DNA of 5,195 nt from an uncultured Eubacteriales bacterium (GTDB lineage Bacteria > Bacillota > Clostridia > Lachnospirales > CAG-274). How positions within the stretch are numbered: the stretch's first letter is position 1; every line of letters starts with the position of its first letter. Location of the stretch: NCBI GenBank assembly GCA_902496345.1, contig CABVAP010000154.1, positions 1-5,195 of the forward strand, in the 5' to 3' direction. The position numbers and the translations under genes are program-made. The notes below the pieces were generated by a model. It was not told the DNA's origin and made no database searches. It saw only the letters and a list, made by a program, of their open reading frames with translations. This document shows, piece by piece, positions 1 to 5,195 of this stretch.

Positions 1-23
1 GTAGTAGCTATTTAAACTACTAC
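1..23. repeat. 7-bp perfect inverted repeat at the window edge
   Basis: GTAGTAG (1-7) is the exact reverse complement of CTACTAC (17-23), separated by a 9-base AT-rich spacer. It could be the lower part of a hairpin in the 3' untranslated region of a gene left of the window, or the tail of a longer inverted repeat cut by the window edge. No T-run follows, so it is not a terminator by itself. Its role is unknown. Confidence 0.4.
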
Positions 24-43
24 GCTAATAAGTCTAACTTTTT

Positions 44-84
44 GGGGTCACATCAGGGGGTGTCTTTTTGACCCCCTCTTTTTT
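44..84 (+). terminator. Rho-independent terminator of an upstream gene
   Basis: AGGGGGT (55-61) pairs perfectly with ACCCCCT (71-77) around a 9-base loop, and a six-T run follows at 79-84 after a single C. This is the classic intrinsic-terminator layout and a GC-rich island in otherwise AT-rich DNA. A second perfect 7-bp pairing, GGGGTCA (44-50) with TGACCCC (69-75), uses nearly the same 3' arm, so the two stems exclude each other. The terminator most likely closes a transcript entering from the left, which separates that gene from the pseB operon. The upstream gene itself is not visible. Confidence 0.75.
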
Positions 85-192
85 GTTGGTGAACTGGAAA
101 TTTATATTGTTTTTGCTGTAATTGTGGCAAAATCTAATGCACCAAAAGCTTTTTGTAAAATAGCTAATTAAAGCAAAACATAAAAAAGCTGT

Positions 193-219
193 TAAAAAAA
201 TTTGCTTTTGTGTCGATAT
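193..219 (+). promoter_or_regulatory. Putative sigma-D (sigma-28, flagellar) promoter for pseB
   Basis: TAAA at 193-196 lies 15 bases upstream of GTCGATAT at 212-219. The known sigma-D/FliA consensus is TAAA, a spacer of about 15 bases, then GCCGATAT/GCCGATAA. The -35 element is complete and the -10 element differs from the Bacillus-type form at one position (T for C at 213). Transcription would start near 226, giving a leader of roughly 30 bases that still contains the pseB ribosome binding site. The placement directly ahead of a flagellin-glycosylation operon supports the call. No convincing sigma-A promoter was seen in 85-255, but AT-rich DNA makes weak ones hard to exclude. Confidence 0.65.
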
Positions 220-241
220 ATATTCTATGATAATGTTTTTG

Positions 242-247
242 AAGGAG
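242..247 (+). promoter_or_regulatory. Ribosome binding site that fixes the pseB start
   Basis: AAGGAG at 242-247 sits 8 bases before ATG 256. It selects that ATG over the in-frame TTG at 202, which would add 18 non-conserved residues and lies upstream of the predicted transcription start. Confidence 0.8.
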
Positions 248-255
248 ATTTTCGT

Positions 256-1260
256 ATGTTAAATAATAAAAATATTCTTGTTACTGGTGGTACTGGGTCT
301 TTTGGTAAAAAATTTATCGAGATGACCTTTAAAAAATATAAACCTAATAAAGTTATTGTTTATTCTAGAGATGAGTTTAAACAAGATGTTCTTAAAAAAG
401 ATATTGCTGCTAAAATGCCAGAAATTTTACCTCATATTAGATTTTTTATAGGCGATGTTAGGGACAAAGAACGCCTTTACAGAGCTTTTAAAGGTGTTGA
501 CTATGTGATTCACGCTGCTGCTATGAAACAGGTTCCTGCGTGCGAATATAACCCTTTTGAGGCGATTAAAACAAATATACACGGAGCCCAAAACATTATT
601 GACGCTGCTCTTGACTGTGGTGTTAAAAAAGTTGTTGCACTCTCTACCGACAAAGCTGTAAATCCTATAAACTTATACGGTGGTACTAAACTTGTTTCTG
701 ATAAACTTTTTATATCAGCTAACGCATACTCTGGTCAAGGTGGAACTATCTTTTCAATTGTTCGATATGGCAATGTTGCCGGTAGCCGTGGCTCTGTTAT
801 TCCTTTCTTTAAAGGTCTTATTGACAGAGGGGAAAGTGAGCTTCCTATTACAGATTTTAATATGACTAGATTCTGGATTACACTTGACCAAGGTGTTGAA
901 CTTGTTTATAAAGCACTTGATGAGTCTGTTGGTGGTGAAACATATATTTCTAAAATACCTAGCTTTAAAATTACTGACCTTGCAAAAGCTATGAAAGCAG
1001 ATTGTATACTTAAAGAAGTTGGTATACGTGAGGGCGAAAAAATTCACGAAGTTATGGTAACTAAAGATGACTCTCGCTTTACTCTTGAATTTGACAAACA
1101 TTTTGTTATTATGCCTCACTTTGATTGGTGGAGAGAAAGCGAACTTCTTAAAACTGGTAGTAAACTTCCTAATGGTTTTGAATATACTTCTGGTGATAAC
1201 AAAGAATGGCTTGATGTTGAACAACTTAGAGCTGAACTTAAAAGAAACGGTTTTATCTAA
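256..1260 (+). CDS. pseB: UDP-N-acetylglucosamine 4,6-dehydratase (inverting), PseB/FlaA1 type
   Basis: This is a 334-residue cytoplasmic short-chain dehydrogenase/reductase. The family converts UDP-GlcNAc to UDP-2-acetamido-2,6-dideoxy-beta-L-arabino-hex-4-ulose, the first step of pseudaminic acid synthesis, using bound NADP. Visible features are the Rossmann glycine motif TGGTGSFG (10-17), SRDEFKQ (37-43), FIGDVRD (64-70), HAAAMKQVP (86-94) and STDKAVNPINLYGGTK (130-145). The last contains Thr131, Asp132, Lys133, Tyr141 and Lys145, at the same residue numbers as the catalytic residues I recall for Helicobacter pylori FlaA1. RYGNVAGSRGSVIPFF and MTRFWITLDQGV follow, both typical of PseB rather than of the larger membrane-bound PglF/CapD proteins. 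Length matches the family (about 333). The ATG at 256 was chosen because a good Shine-Dalgarno precedes it and the N-terminus then begins just before the first beta strand. It is the first gene of the operon; pseC follows after 36 bases. Confidence 0.95.
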   Translation: MLNNKNILVTGGTGSFGKKFIEMTFKKYKPNKVIVYSRDEFKQDVLKKDIAAKMPEILPHIRFFIGDVRDKERLYRAFKGVDYVIHAAAMKQVPACEYNPFEAIKTNIHGAQNIIDAALDCGVKKVVALSTDKAVNPINLYGGTKLVSDKLFISANAYSGQGGTIFSIVRYGNVAGSRGSVIPFFKGLIDRGESELPITDFNMTRFWITLDQGVELVYKALDESVGGETYISKIPSFKITDLAKAMKADCILKEVGIREGEKIHEVMVTKDDSRFTLEFDKHFVIMPHFDWWRESELLKTGSKLPNGFEYTSGDNKEWLDVEQLRAELKRNGFI

Positions 1261-1272
1261 AAATTTAGATAA
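1253..1272. repeat. Perfect 9-bp inverted repeat across the pseB stop codon
   Basis: TTATCTAAA (1253-1261) is the exact reverse complement of TTTAGATAA (1264-1272), with only two bases between the arms. A real RNA hairpin would open the inner pairs, leaving about 7-8 bp. The left arm includes the last pseB codons and the TAA stop (1258-1260). The stem is AT-rich and no T-run follows, so it is not a convincing terminator; a role in mRNA processing or pseB-pseC coupling is possible but unproven. Confidence 0.4.
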
Positions 1273-1296
1273 TGTGGAAAGGATATGTTATGAAAA

Positions 1297-2430
1297 ATGA
1301 AAACAATTTCTTATGGACATCAGTATATTGATGATGACGATATTAATGCAGTTGTTGAAACTTTGAAATCAGACTATCTTACACAAGGGCCTCAGGTTTC
1401 AGCTTTTGAAAAGGAATTAGCTAAATATTGTGGTGCTAAATATGCCGTTTTGTTTTCAAACGGTACAGCAGCACTTCACGGAGCATACTATGCCAGTGGT
1501 ATAAAAAAGGGTGATGAATTTATAACTACACCTATAACATTTGCTGCATCGGCAAACGCTGGACTATATATGGGGGCTACACCTGTTTTTTGTGATATTG
1601 ACGAAAATTCATACAACATTGATGTCGATAGAATTTTTGATTTTGTAACATCAAAGACAAAGGTTGTTACACCTGTTTCTTATGCTGGAAATCCTGTTTA
1701 TCTTCAAAAGATTTACGATAAATTACACGAAAAAGGTATAGTTGTAATTCACGACGCTGCTCACGCACTTGGAGCAAAAAGAAATGGGTATGGTATTGCC
1801 GATTTTTGTGATATGGCTATGGTTTCTTTTCACCCTGTAAAGCATATTACAACGGGTGAGGGTGGGGTTATACTCACAAATAATGAAGAGTTTTACAAAA
1901 AGCTTAATCTGTTTAGAAGTCACGGGATAACTAAAAATCCTGATGAACTTATTTATGATAATGAACCTTGGTACTATGAAATGCAAGACCTTGGGTTTAA
2001 CTATAGAATTACAGATTTTCAGTGTGCCTTGGGTAGAAGCCAACTTAAAAAGGCCGATAAATTTATTAAAAGAAGAAATGAAATTGCTGATATTTATTAT
2101 AATCAACTTAAAGGCTACGAAAAATTTAAACTTTTTAAAAACTATGATGATGAAAAAACTGTTCACGCATTTCATCTATACCCTGTATTACTTTCTGACA
2201 GGGACGAACGAAAAAGATTTTTTAATTATATGAGAGAAAATAATGTTTGGGTTCAGGTGCATTATGTGCCTTTGCACCTTATGCCTTATTATAGGGATAA
2301 TTTTGGCTTTAAAGAGGGAGATTATCCTAAGGCTGAAAATTTCTATAGCAGAGAAGTCAGCGTACCTATGTACCCAACAATTACTGATGATGAACTTGAT
2401 TATGTCATTAAACTTATGAAAGAATTTTGA
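1297..2430 (+). CDS. pseC: UDP-4-amino-4,6-dideoxy-N-acetyl-beta-L-altrosamine transaminase, PseC
   Basis: This 377-residue protein belongs to the DegT/DnrJ/EryC1/StrS family of PLP-dependent sugar aminotransferases. PseC takes the 4-keto sugar made by PseB and transfers an amino group from glutamate to C4, the second step of the pseudaminic acid pathway. Visible features are the N-terminal YGHQYIDDDDINAV (6-19), the PLP phosphate-pocket segment SNGTAALHGA (54-63), HDAAHALGA (152-160) with Asp153 expected to contact the PLP ring nitrogen, and SFHPVKHITTGEGG (177-190) with Lys182 as the expected Schiff-base lysine. Length fits PseC (about 375). Adjacency to pseB favours PseC over related aminotransferases such as PglE/LegC. 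The start is awkward: AAAGGA (1278-1283) is 13 bases from ATG 1297, and an out-of-frame ATG at 1290 is better spaced. The gene ends in tandem TGA TGA stops. Confidence 0.92.
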   Translation: MKTISYGHQYIDDDDINAVVETLKSDYLTQGPQVSAFEKELAKYCGAKYAVLFSNGTAALHGAYYASGIKKGDEFITTPITFAASANAGLYMGATPVFCDIDENSYNIDVDRIFDFVTSKTKVVTPVSYAGNPVYLQKIYDKLHEKGIVVIHDAAHALGAKRNGYGIADFCDMAMVSFHPVKHITTGEGGVILTNNEEFYKKLNLFRSHGITKNPDELIYDNEPWYYEMQDLGFNYRITDFQCALGRSQLKKADKFIKRRNEIADIYYNQLKGYEKFKLFKNYDDEKTVHAFHLYPVLLSDRDERKRFFNYMRENNVWVQVHYVPLHLMPYYRDNFGFKEGDYPKAENFYSREVSVPMYPTITDDELDYVIKLMKEF

Positions 2431-2442
2431 TGAGGTGGGATT

Positions 2443-4251
2443 ATGGCAGTTTTTGATAATTATGAAAAATTGAATGACGGAAAAATTTTATATCAAAAAG
2501 ATGATTTTTCTGATATTGTTCTTGAAAAATGTAAAGACGGCAACTTTACTTTTAAACTTAACAAAAATGATAAAAATATTTATATACATAGTAAGTATAA
2601 CCCTGTTAAAGAGGCACAAAAATTTGTTGACGAAATTGAAGAACGTAAGGGTGATGATGTTTATGTTATCTTTGGGTTTGGACTTGGCCACTTTTTAAGG
2701 GAACTTATGAAAGACGGAAGTAAAAGAAATTTTTACGTTGTATATGAGCCTAATTATAAACTTTTTTCTAAAGTTGTTGAAGAGGGATATTGTAATGATT
2801 TATTTGAAAATGAAAGACTATATCTTATTTCTGGAGAAGGGGAAAATGAGGTTGGTTTATTTTTAAATCAAATTATATCACCACATATTCAAAACAGAGT
2901 TAGAACGCTTATTATGCCGACTTATCAAAATGTTTATTTTGATGAAATTAAAAAATTTTTTGAAATTGTAAAAAATAGTTTAAGTGACAGTATAGTTTCA
3001 AGAAATACCGTTTGGAATTTTGAAGAGAAATGGACAAGGCAAACTTTTGATAATATAGATAATTTATTAAATTCTTACTCTACTGCACAATTTCACGATG
3101 TATTTAAAGGAAAAACAGCTATTGTAGTTGCTGCTGGTCCATCTTTACAGAAAAATATGCACTTACTTAAAGAAGTGAAAGGCAAGGTTCCGATTATTTC
3201 TGTTTTCGTTGCTGCAAAAGTTCTTTTGGCTAATGGAATTAAACCTGACTTTATAGTTGCCGTAGACGCAAATCAAAAGGGTATGGAAGAAGGAAAATAC
3301 GACGATATTCCTCTTATTTATGATAGTAGATTGCCCAAAGAATTTATAGAATCACACAAAGGAAAAAATATTTTTTCTGAACTTACATCGGATTCTTTTG
3401 TTTCTGAACTTATAGAAAAATATAATAAAGCTAGTTATCCTTTCAACGGTGGTGGTTCTGTTGCTTGTGCTTGTACTTGTATAGCTAAGTTGTTTGGTTG
3501 TAAAAATATTATTTTGATTGGGCAAGACCTTGCTTACACGAATGACCTTTGTCACGTTGAGGGTACAGACCATAATGACAAAACTTCTAAAGATGTCGAT
3601 AGAGAGAAAATAGAAATCCCTGCTATTGGAGGGGGAACAGTTCTTACAGACTCTGTTTTCTTATATTACATAAACTGGTTTGAACAATATGCTGCATTAA
3701 ATAAACACGAAGCTAATATAATTGATGCAACAGAGGGTGGGGCATTGCTTAAAAATATGGAAATTATCACGCTTCGAGAGGCTATTGATAAATATGCCGT
3801 TGATGCTAAGGTTGATGAAACTATTGCGAGCGTTTTTGAAAAAGGCGTGTTATTTACTGAGGAAGAAAGAAAAATTGTAATCGATGAAATAGAAAAAGAA
3901 TTTTTAGTTTTTGATGATACACTTGATTTAATTGAAAAAGAGAAAGAAGCTTTTGAAAAATATATAAAATCTCTTGAACATAAGTCAAATATAAATGGTA
4001 TTATCAAAATTGAAAGAAAGTTAGATGATTATGATGAGGAACTTTCAAAATTAGCAAAAAAATCTAGCTTACTTATAGCATTAGCTAAAAATATAATTTG
4101 GGCAAATTCATATTTAGATGCAGGTGAAAGGTTTTTCTATGATGATGACGTTCTACATAGTGCACATATTAGGAAAAAAAGACTTTTAGAACTTGAAGCT
4201 GGTATAAAATCTATTAAAGCACTAAAGGAGGAAAAAGAAAATGAGCGATGA
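2443..4251 (+). CDS. maf: Motility accessory factor (Maf, DUF115/MptE-like) flagellin glycosyltransferase
   Basis: This 602-residue protein looks like the Maf family, which transfers nonulosonic acids (pseudaminic or legionaminic) from their CMP forms onto flagellin Ser/Thr in the cytoplasm before export. The N-terminal part (about 45-185) has the Maf-type pattern HSKYNPVKEAQKF (49-61), VIFGFGLGHFL (75-85) and VVYEPNYKLF (99-108). The central DUF115 domain (about 220-440) carries GKTAIVVAAGPSL (223-235), GIKPDFIVAVD (265-275), the GGGSVA turn (336-341), IGQDLAYT (359-366) and DATEGGALL (428-436). The remainder (about 445-602) is predicted helical and rich in Lys/Glu, as is usual for the family. 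There is no signal peptide or membrane segment. It starts 12 bases after pseC with AGGTGG upstream, and its end overlaps the next gene by 11 bases. The nucleotide sugar used is inferred from pseBC, not visible in the protein. Confidence 0.9.
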   Translation: MAVFDNYEKLNDGKILYQKDDFSDIVLEKCKDGNFTFKLNKNDKNIYIHSKYNPVKEAQKFVDEIEERKGDDVYVIFGFGLGHFLRELMKDGSKRNFYVVYEPNYKLFSKVVEEGYCNDLFENERLYLISGEGENEVGLFLNQIISPHIQNRVRTLIMPTYQNVYFDEIKKFFEIVKNSLSDSIVSRNTVWNFEEKWTRQTFDNIDNLLNSYSTAQFHDVFKGKTAIVVAAGPSLQKNMHLLKEVKGKVPIISVFVAAKVLLANGIKPDFIVAVDANQKGMEEGKYDDIPLIYDSRLPKEFIESHKGKNIFSELTSDSFVSELIEKYNKASYPFNGGGSVACACTCIAKLFGCKNIILIGQDLAYTNDLCHVEGTDHNDKTSKDVDREKIEIPAIGGGTVLTDSVFLYYINWFEQYAALNKHEANIIDATEGGALLKNMEIITLREAIDKYAVDAKVDETIASVFEKGVLFTEEERKIVIDEIEKEFLVFDDTLDLIEKEKEAFEKYIKSLEHKSNINGIIKIERKLDDYDEELSKLAKKSSLLIALAKNIIWANSYLDAGERFFYDDDVLHSAHIRKKRLLELEAGIKSIKALKEEKENER

Positions 4252-4600
4252 TTTTTTAAAAGAAAAAGTTGATATGCTTAAAGAAGGTCTTGAATATATG
4301 GAAAGAGTTGTTGAACTTGTTGATGAAACTTGTTCAAAGCTTAGAAAAAAAGAGGGCATTGAAACTATTGGGCAGTTATCAGAGGGGCTTATGGCTATAA
4401 TCCAGATTGTGGATTACACAAAAAGGATAACTGACATTGAAATCGATGAGGATAATTTAACAGGTTTTGTATCTGATATGGTTGACGGTATGGAAAATGG
4501 TGATTTTAACCTTATCGCAGACATTATTGAATATGAGGTGAAACCTTTATATGAAGAATGGTCTGGTATTTTTGCAAAGGTAATTGAGCAAAATGCTTGA
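4241..4600 (+). CDS. Small acidic helical protein of unknown function in a flagellin-glycosylation operon
   Basis: I do not recognise a named family for this 119-residue protein. The start is well supported: AAAGGAGG at 4224-4231 lies 9 bases before ATG 4241, inside the end of maf, so translation is probably coupled (11-base overlap). The protein is strongly acidic, with 29 Asp/Glu against 12 Lys/Arg, has no signal peptide or membrane segment, and appears almost wholly helical: about 3-36, 40-66, 70-84 and 88-117. The most distinctive stretch is residues 87-107, with GDFN, an IADIIEYEVKP core and a closing EEW; it contains the only Trp (107), and the only Cys is residue 31. Size and helical character recall small chaperones such as FliS, but no FliS sequence motif is visible. 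Its position suggests, without proving, a cytoplasmic partner of Maf or flagellin. The gene is clearly real; the function is unknown. Confidence 0.85.
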   Translation: MSDDFLKEKVDMLKEGLEYMERVVELVDETCSKLRKKEGIETIGQLSEGLMAIIQIVDYTKRITDIEIDEDNLTGFVSDMVDGMENGDFNLIADIIEYEVKPLYEEWSGIFAKVIEQNA

Positions 4601-5033
4601 TTATTTTAGAGAAAAAAATATTGAAGAATGTGCAAACATATTATTTGATATTTATAAAAACGAACCATTTAACTACTTTTGGCTTGAATATAATTCTATA
4701 ATTGAATATGTTACTGATATTTTTAATACACCTAAATTCAAAGGATTTATATTTTGTAAAGGTGAAAAGATAGTAGGCGTATGCCTTGGTGTTATTTCTG
4801 ATTATTTTAAAATAAAAAAATATAGAATATCGGAAATATTTATAGAAAGACAATTTTCGGGCAAAGGTTTTGGAACGGAATTTATTAGAGAAATTGAAAG
4901 TGTTTTAAAAATTGAAAATGTTGAGGCGATTGAGCTTACAACTGACAAATCACAGAGGGCATTCGATTTTTATATAAAGAACAACTATTCTATTTTTCAA
5001 AATAATGTGAATATGGTGAAAATTATAAAATAG
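4593..5033 (+). CDS. GNAT-family N-acetyltransferase (AAC(6')-like), substrate unknown
   Basis: This 146-residue protein has the GNAT fold pattern. An N-terminal helix contains NIEECANILFDIY (9-21). The WLEYNSIIEYVTDIF and PKFKGFIFCKGEKIVGVCLG regions (30-66) give beta 2-4. Motif A, ISEIFIERQFSGKGFGTEF (79-97), holds the acetyl-CoA pyrophosphate loop RQFSGKG. AFDFYIKNNY (123-132) is the usual C-terminal helix with Tyr128 as a candidate general acid. The overall pattern resembles AAC(6')-I-type and related small GNATs more than PseH, which is longer (about 180 in Helicobacter) and differs in its N-terminal half. I chose ATG 4593, overlapping the previous stop by 8 bases (ATGCTTGA); an in-frame TTG at 4584 would add three residues and is only 3 bases from the AAAGG at 4576-4580. 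Coupling to the operon hints at acetylation of the sugar or of a flagellar protein, but the substrate cannot be read from the sequence. Confidence 0.85.
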   Translation: MLDYFREKNIEECANILFDIYKNEPFNYFWLEYNSIIEYVTDIFNTPKFKGFIFCKGEKIVGVCLGVISDYFKIKKYRISEIFIERQFSGKGFGTEFIREIESVLKIENVEAIELTTDKSQRAFDFYIKNNYSIFQNNVNMVKIIK

Positions 5034-5074
5034 TATGTAATTGTAATAGTGATTATTTAAAATATTTAACAGCC

Positions 5075-5101
5075 TTGCAAAAAATCAACGATTTTTTGCA
5101 A
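5075..5101. terminator. 12-bp perfect hairpin, possible bidirectional terminator
   Basis: TTGCAAAAAATC (5075-5086) is the exact reverse complement of GATTTTTTGCAA (5090-5101), with a 3-base loop AAC. It starts 41 bases after the GNAT stop. On both strands the 3' arm contains a six-T run, but the T-run is inside the stem rather than after it and the stem is AT-rich, so this is not a canonical intrinsic terminator. It is the best candidate for the operon's 3' end in the window. Confidence 0.4.
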
Positions 5102-5102
5102 A

Positions 5103-5195
5103 TTAAACTTTATTCCAAAATTTTCGTTCGCTAATTTCTTGAAAAAATGCAATTTTTGCAAACTTAGTTTGCATTGCAGGCTTGAACCTTGCCAG
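5103..5195 (-). other. Minus-strand open frame running off the window, possible tail of a convergent gene
   Basis: Read on the minus strand from the window edge (5195), one frame stays open for 30 codons and stops at TAA (5105-5103). The C-terminal residues read FQEISERKFWNKV, which looks protein-like and hydrophilic. If real, this is the last part of a convergent gene whose stop lies just ahead of the 12-bp hairpin, which would then serve both transcripts. Against this, the frame covers the inverted repeat at 5148-5178, so it may simply be translated repeat DNA. Thirty codons are too few to decide. Confidence 0.2.
5148..5178. repeat. Bulged 7+5-bp inverted repeat
   Basis: TGCAAAC (5157-5163) pairs with GTTTGCA (5167-5173) over a TTA loop. 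Beyond a four-T bulge (5153-5156) on the left side, TGCAA (5148-5152) pairs with TTGCA (5174-5178), extending the stem by five pairs. An alternative is a small stem between TGCAA (5148-5152) and TTGCA (5156-5160). No T-run follows on the plus strand. It forms the right half of the structured region after the operon. Confidence 0.4.

Larger units (their letters stand above)
5071..5182. repeat. Cluster of TTGCAA inverted repeats with near-matching terminal arms
   Basis: This 112-base stretch after the last gene begins with AGCCTTGCAA (5071-5080) and ends with TTGCAGGCT (5174-5182). These are reverse complements apart from one extra T. Inside are a 12-bp hairpin (5075-5101) and a bulged hairpin (5148-5178), both built from the same TGCAA/TTGCA words. 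The arrangement suggests a small intergenic repeat element with terminal inverted repeats, or a structured RNA. No second copy is in the window, so dispersal in the genome cannot be judged here. Confidence 0.4.

Noticed and set aside
85..192. Possible small gene or sigma-A promoter upstream of pseB
   Set aside because: No open frame with a ribosome binding site was found, and no -35/-10 pair with acceptable spacing stood out from the AT-rich background.
170..208. AAAGCAAA / TTTGCTTT inverted repeat as a riboswitch or operator in the pseB leader
   Set aside because: Only 8 AT-rich pairs with a 23-base loop in A/T-dominated DNA; the predicted transcript starts downstream of it, so it could not act as an RNA leader, and there is no other support for an operator.
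202..255. TTG at 202 as an upstream start for PseB
   Set aside because: It would lie upstream of the predicted transcription start, has no good ribosome binding site, and adds 18 residues not expected before the Rossmann fold; ATG 256 has AAGGAG at ideal spacing.
754..1224. 156-codon open frame on the minus strand inside pseB
   Set aside because: It is antisense to a clearly conserved enzyme, its composition (many Asn, Phe, Lys, Ile) is what AT-rich antisense DNA gives, and it shows no recognisable motif or ribosome binding site.
1067..1300. 77-codon plus-strand frame overlapping the end of pseB and the start of pseC
   Set aside because: It is out of frame with both conserved genes and Leu/Asn-rich, and nothing supports translation.
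1723..2175. 150-codon open frame on the minus strand inside pseC
   Set aside because: It is antisense to the conserved PseC coding sequence and has the same low-complexity Ile/Phe/Asn/Lys composition.
3666..4007. 113-codon Ser-rich open frame on the minus strand inside maf
   Set aside because: The Ser/Ile/Phe bias mirrors the Lys/Glu-rich maf C-terminus read backwards; there is no independent support.

Overview
The window is AT-rich, with A/T-ending codons, purine-rich AAAGGAGG-type ribosome binding sites and tightly packed co-directional genes. This suggests a low-GC Gram-positive, most likely a motile member of the Clostridia. That is an inference from composition and gene content; no taxonomic marker gene is present.

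Layout. Bases 1-84 hold two inverted repeats, one of them a good Rho-independent terminator that probably closes an upstream gene outside the window. Bases 85-255 are non-coding and contain a well-matched sigma-D/sigma-28 (flagellar) promoter. From 256 to 5033 there are five genes on the plus strand, with gaps of 36 and 12 bases and then overlaps of 11 and 8 bases, which looks like one operon: pseB (256-1260), pseC (1297-2430), a Maf/DUF115 motility accessory factor (2443-4251), a small acidic helical protein of unknown function (4241-4600) and a GNAT acetyltransferase (4593-5033). Bases 5034-5195 carry no convincing plus-strand gene. They hold a cluster of TTGCAA-centred inverted repeats that may be a terminator region, an intergenic repeat element, or the end of a convergent gene.

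How the genes fit together. PseB and PseC catalyse the first two steps from UDP-GlcNAc towards pseudaminic acid. Maf proteins are the transferases that put pseudaminic or legionaminic acid onto flagellin Ser/Thr residues. A flagellar-type promoter ahead of pseB would tie sugar synthesis and transfer to flagellin expression. The later pathway genes (pseH, pseG, pseI, pseF) are not in the window. The terminal GNAT could in principle supply the PseH step, but its sequence looks more like a general AAC(6')-type GNAT. The small acidic protein between Maf and the GNAT is the least explained part of the operon.
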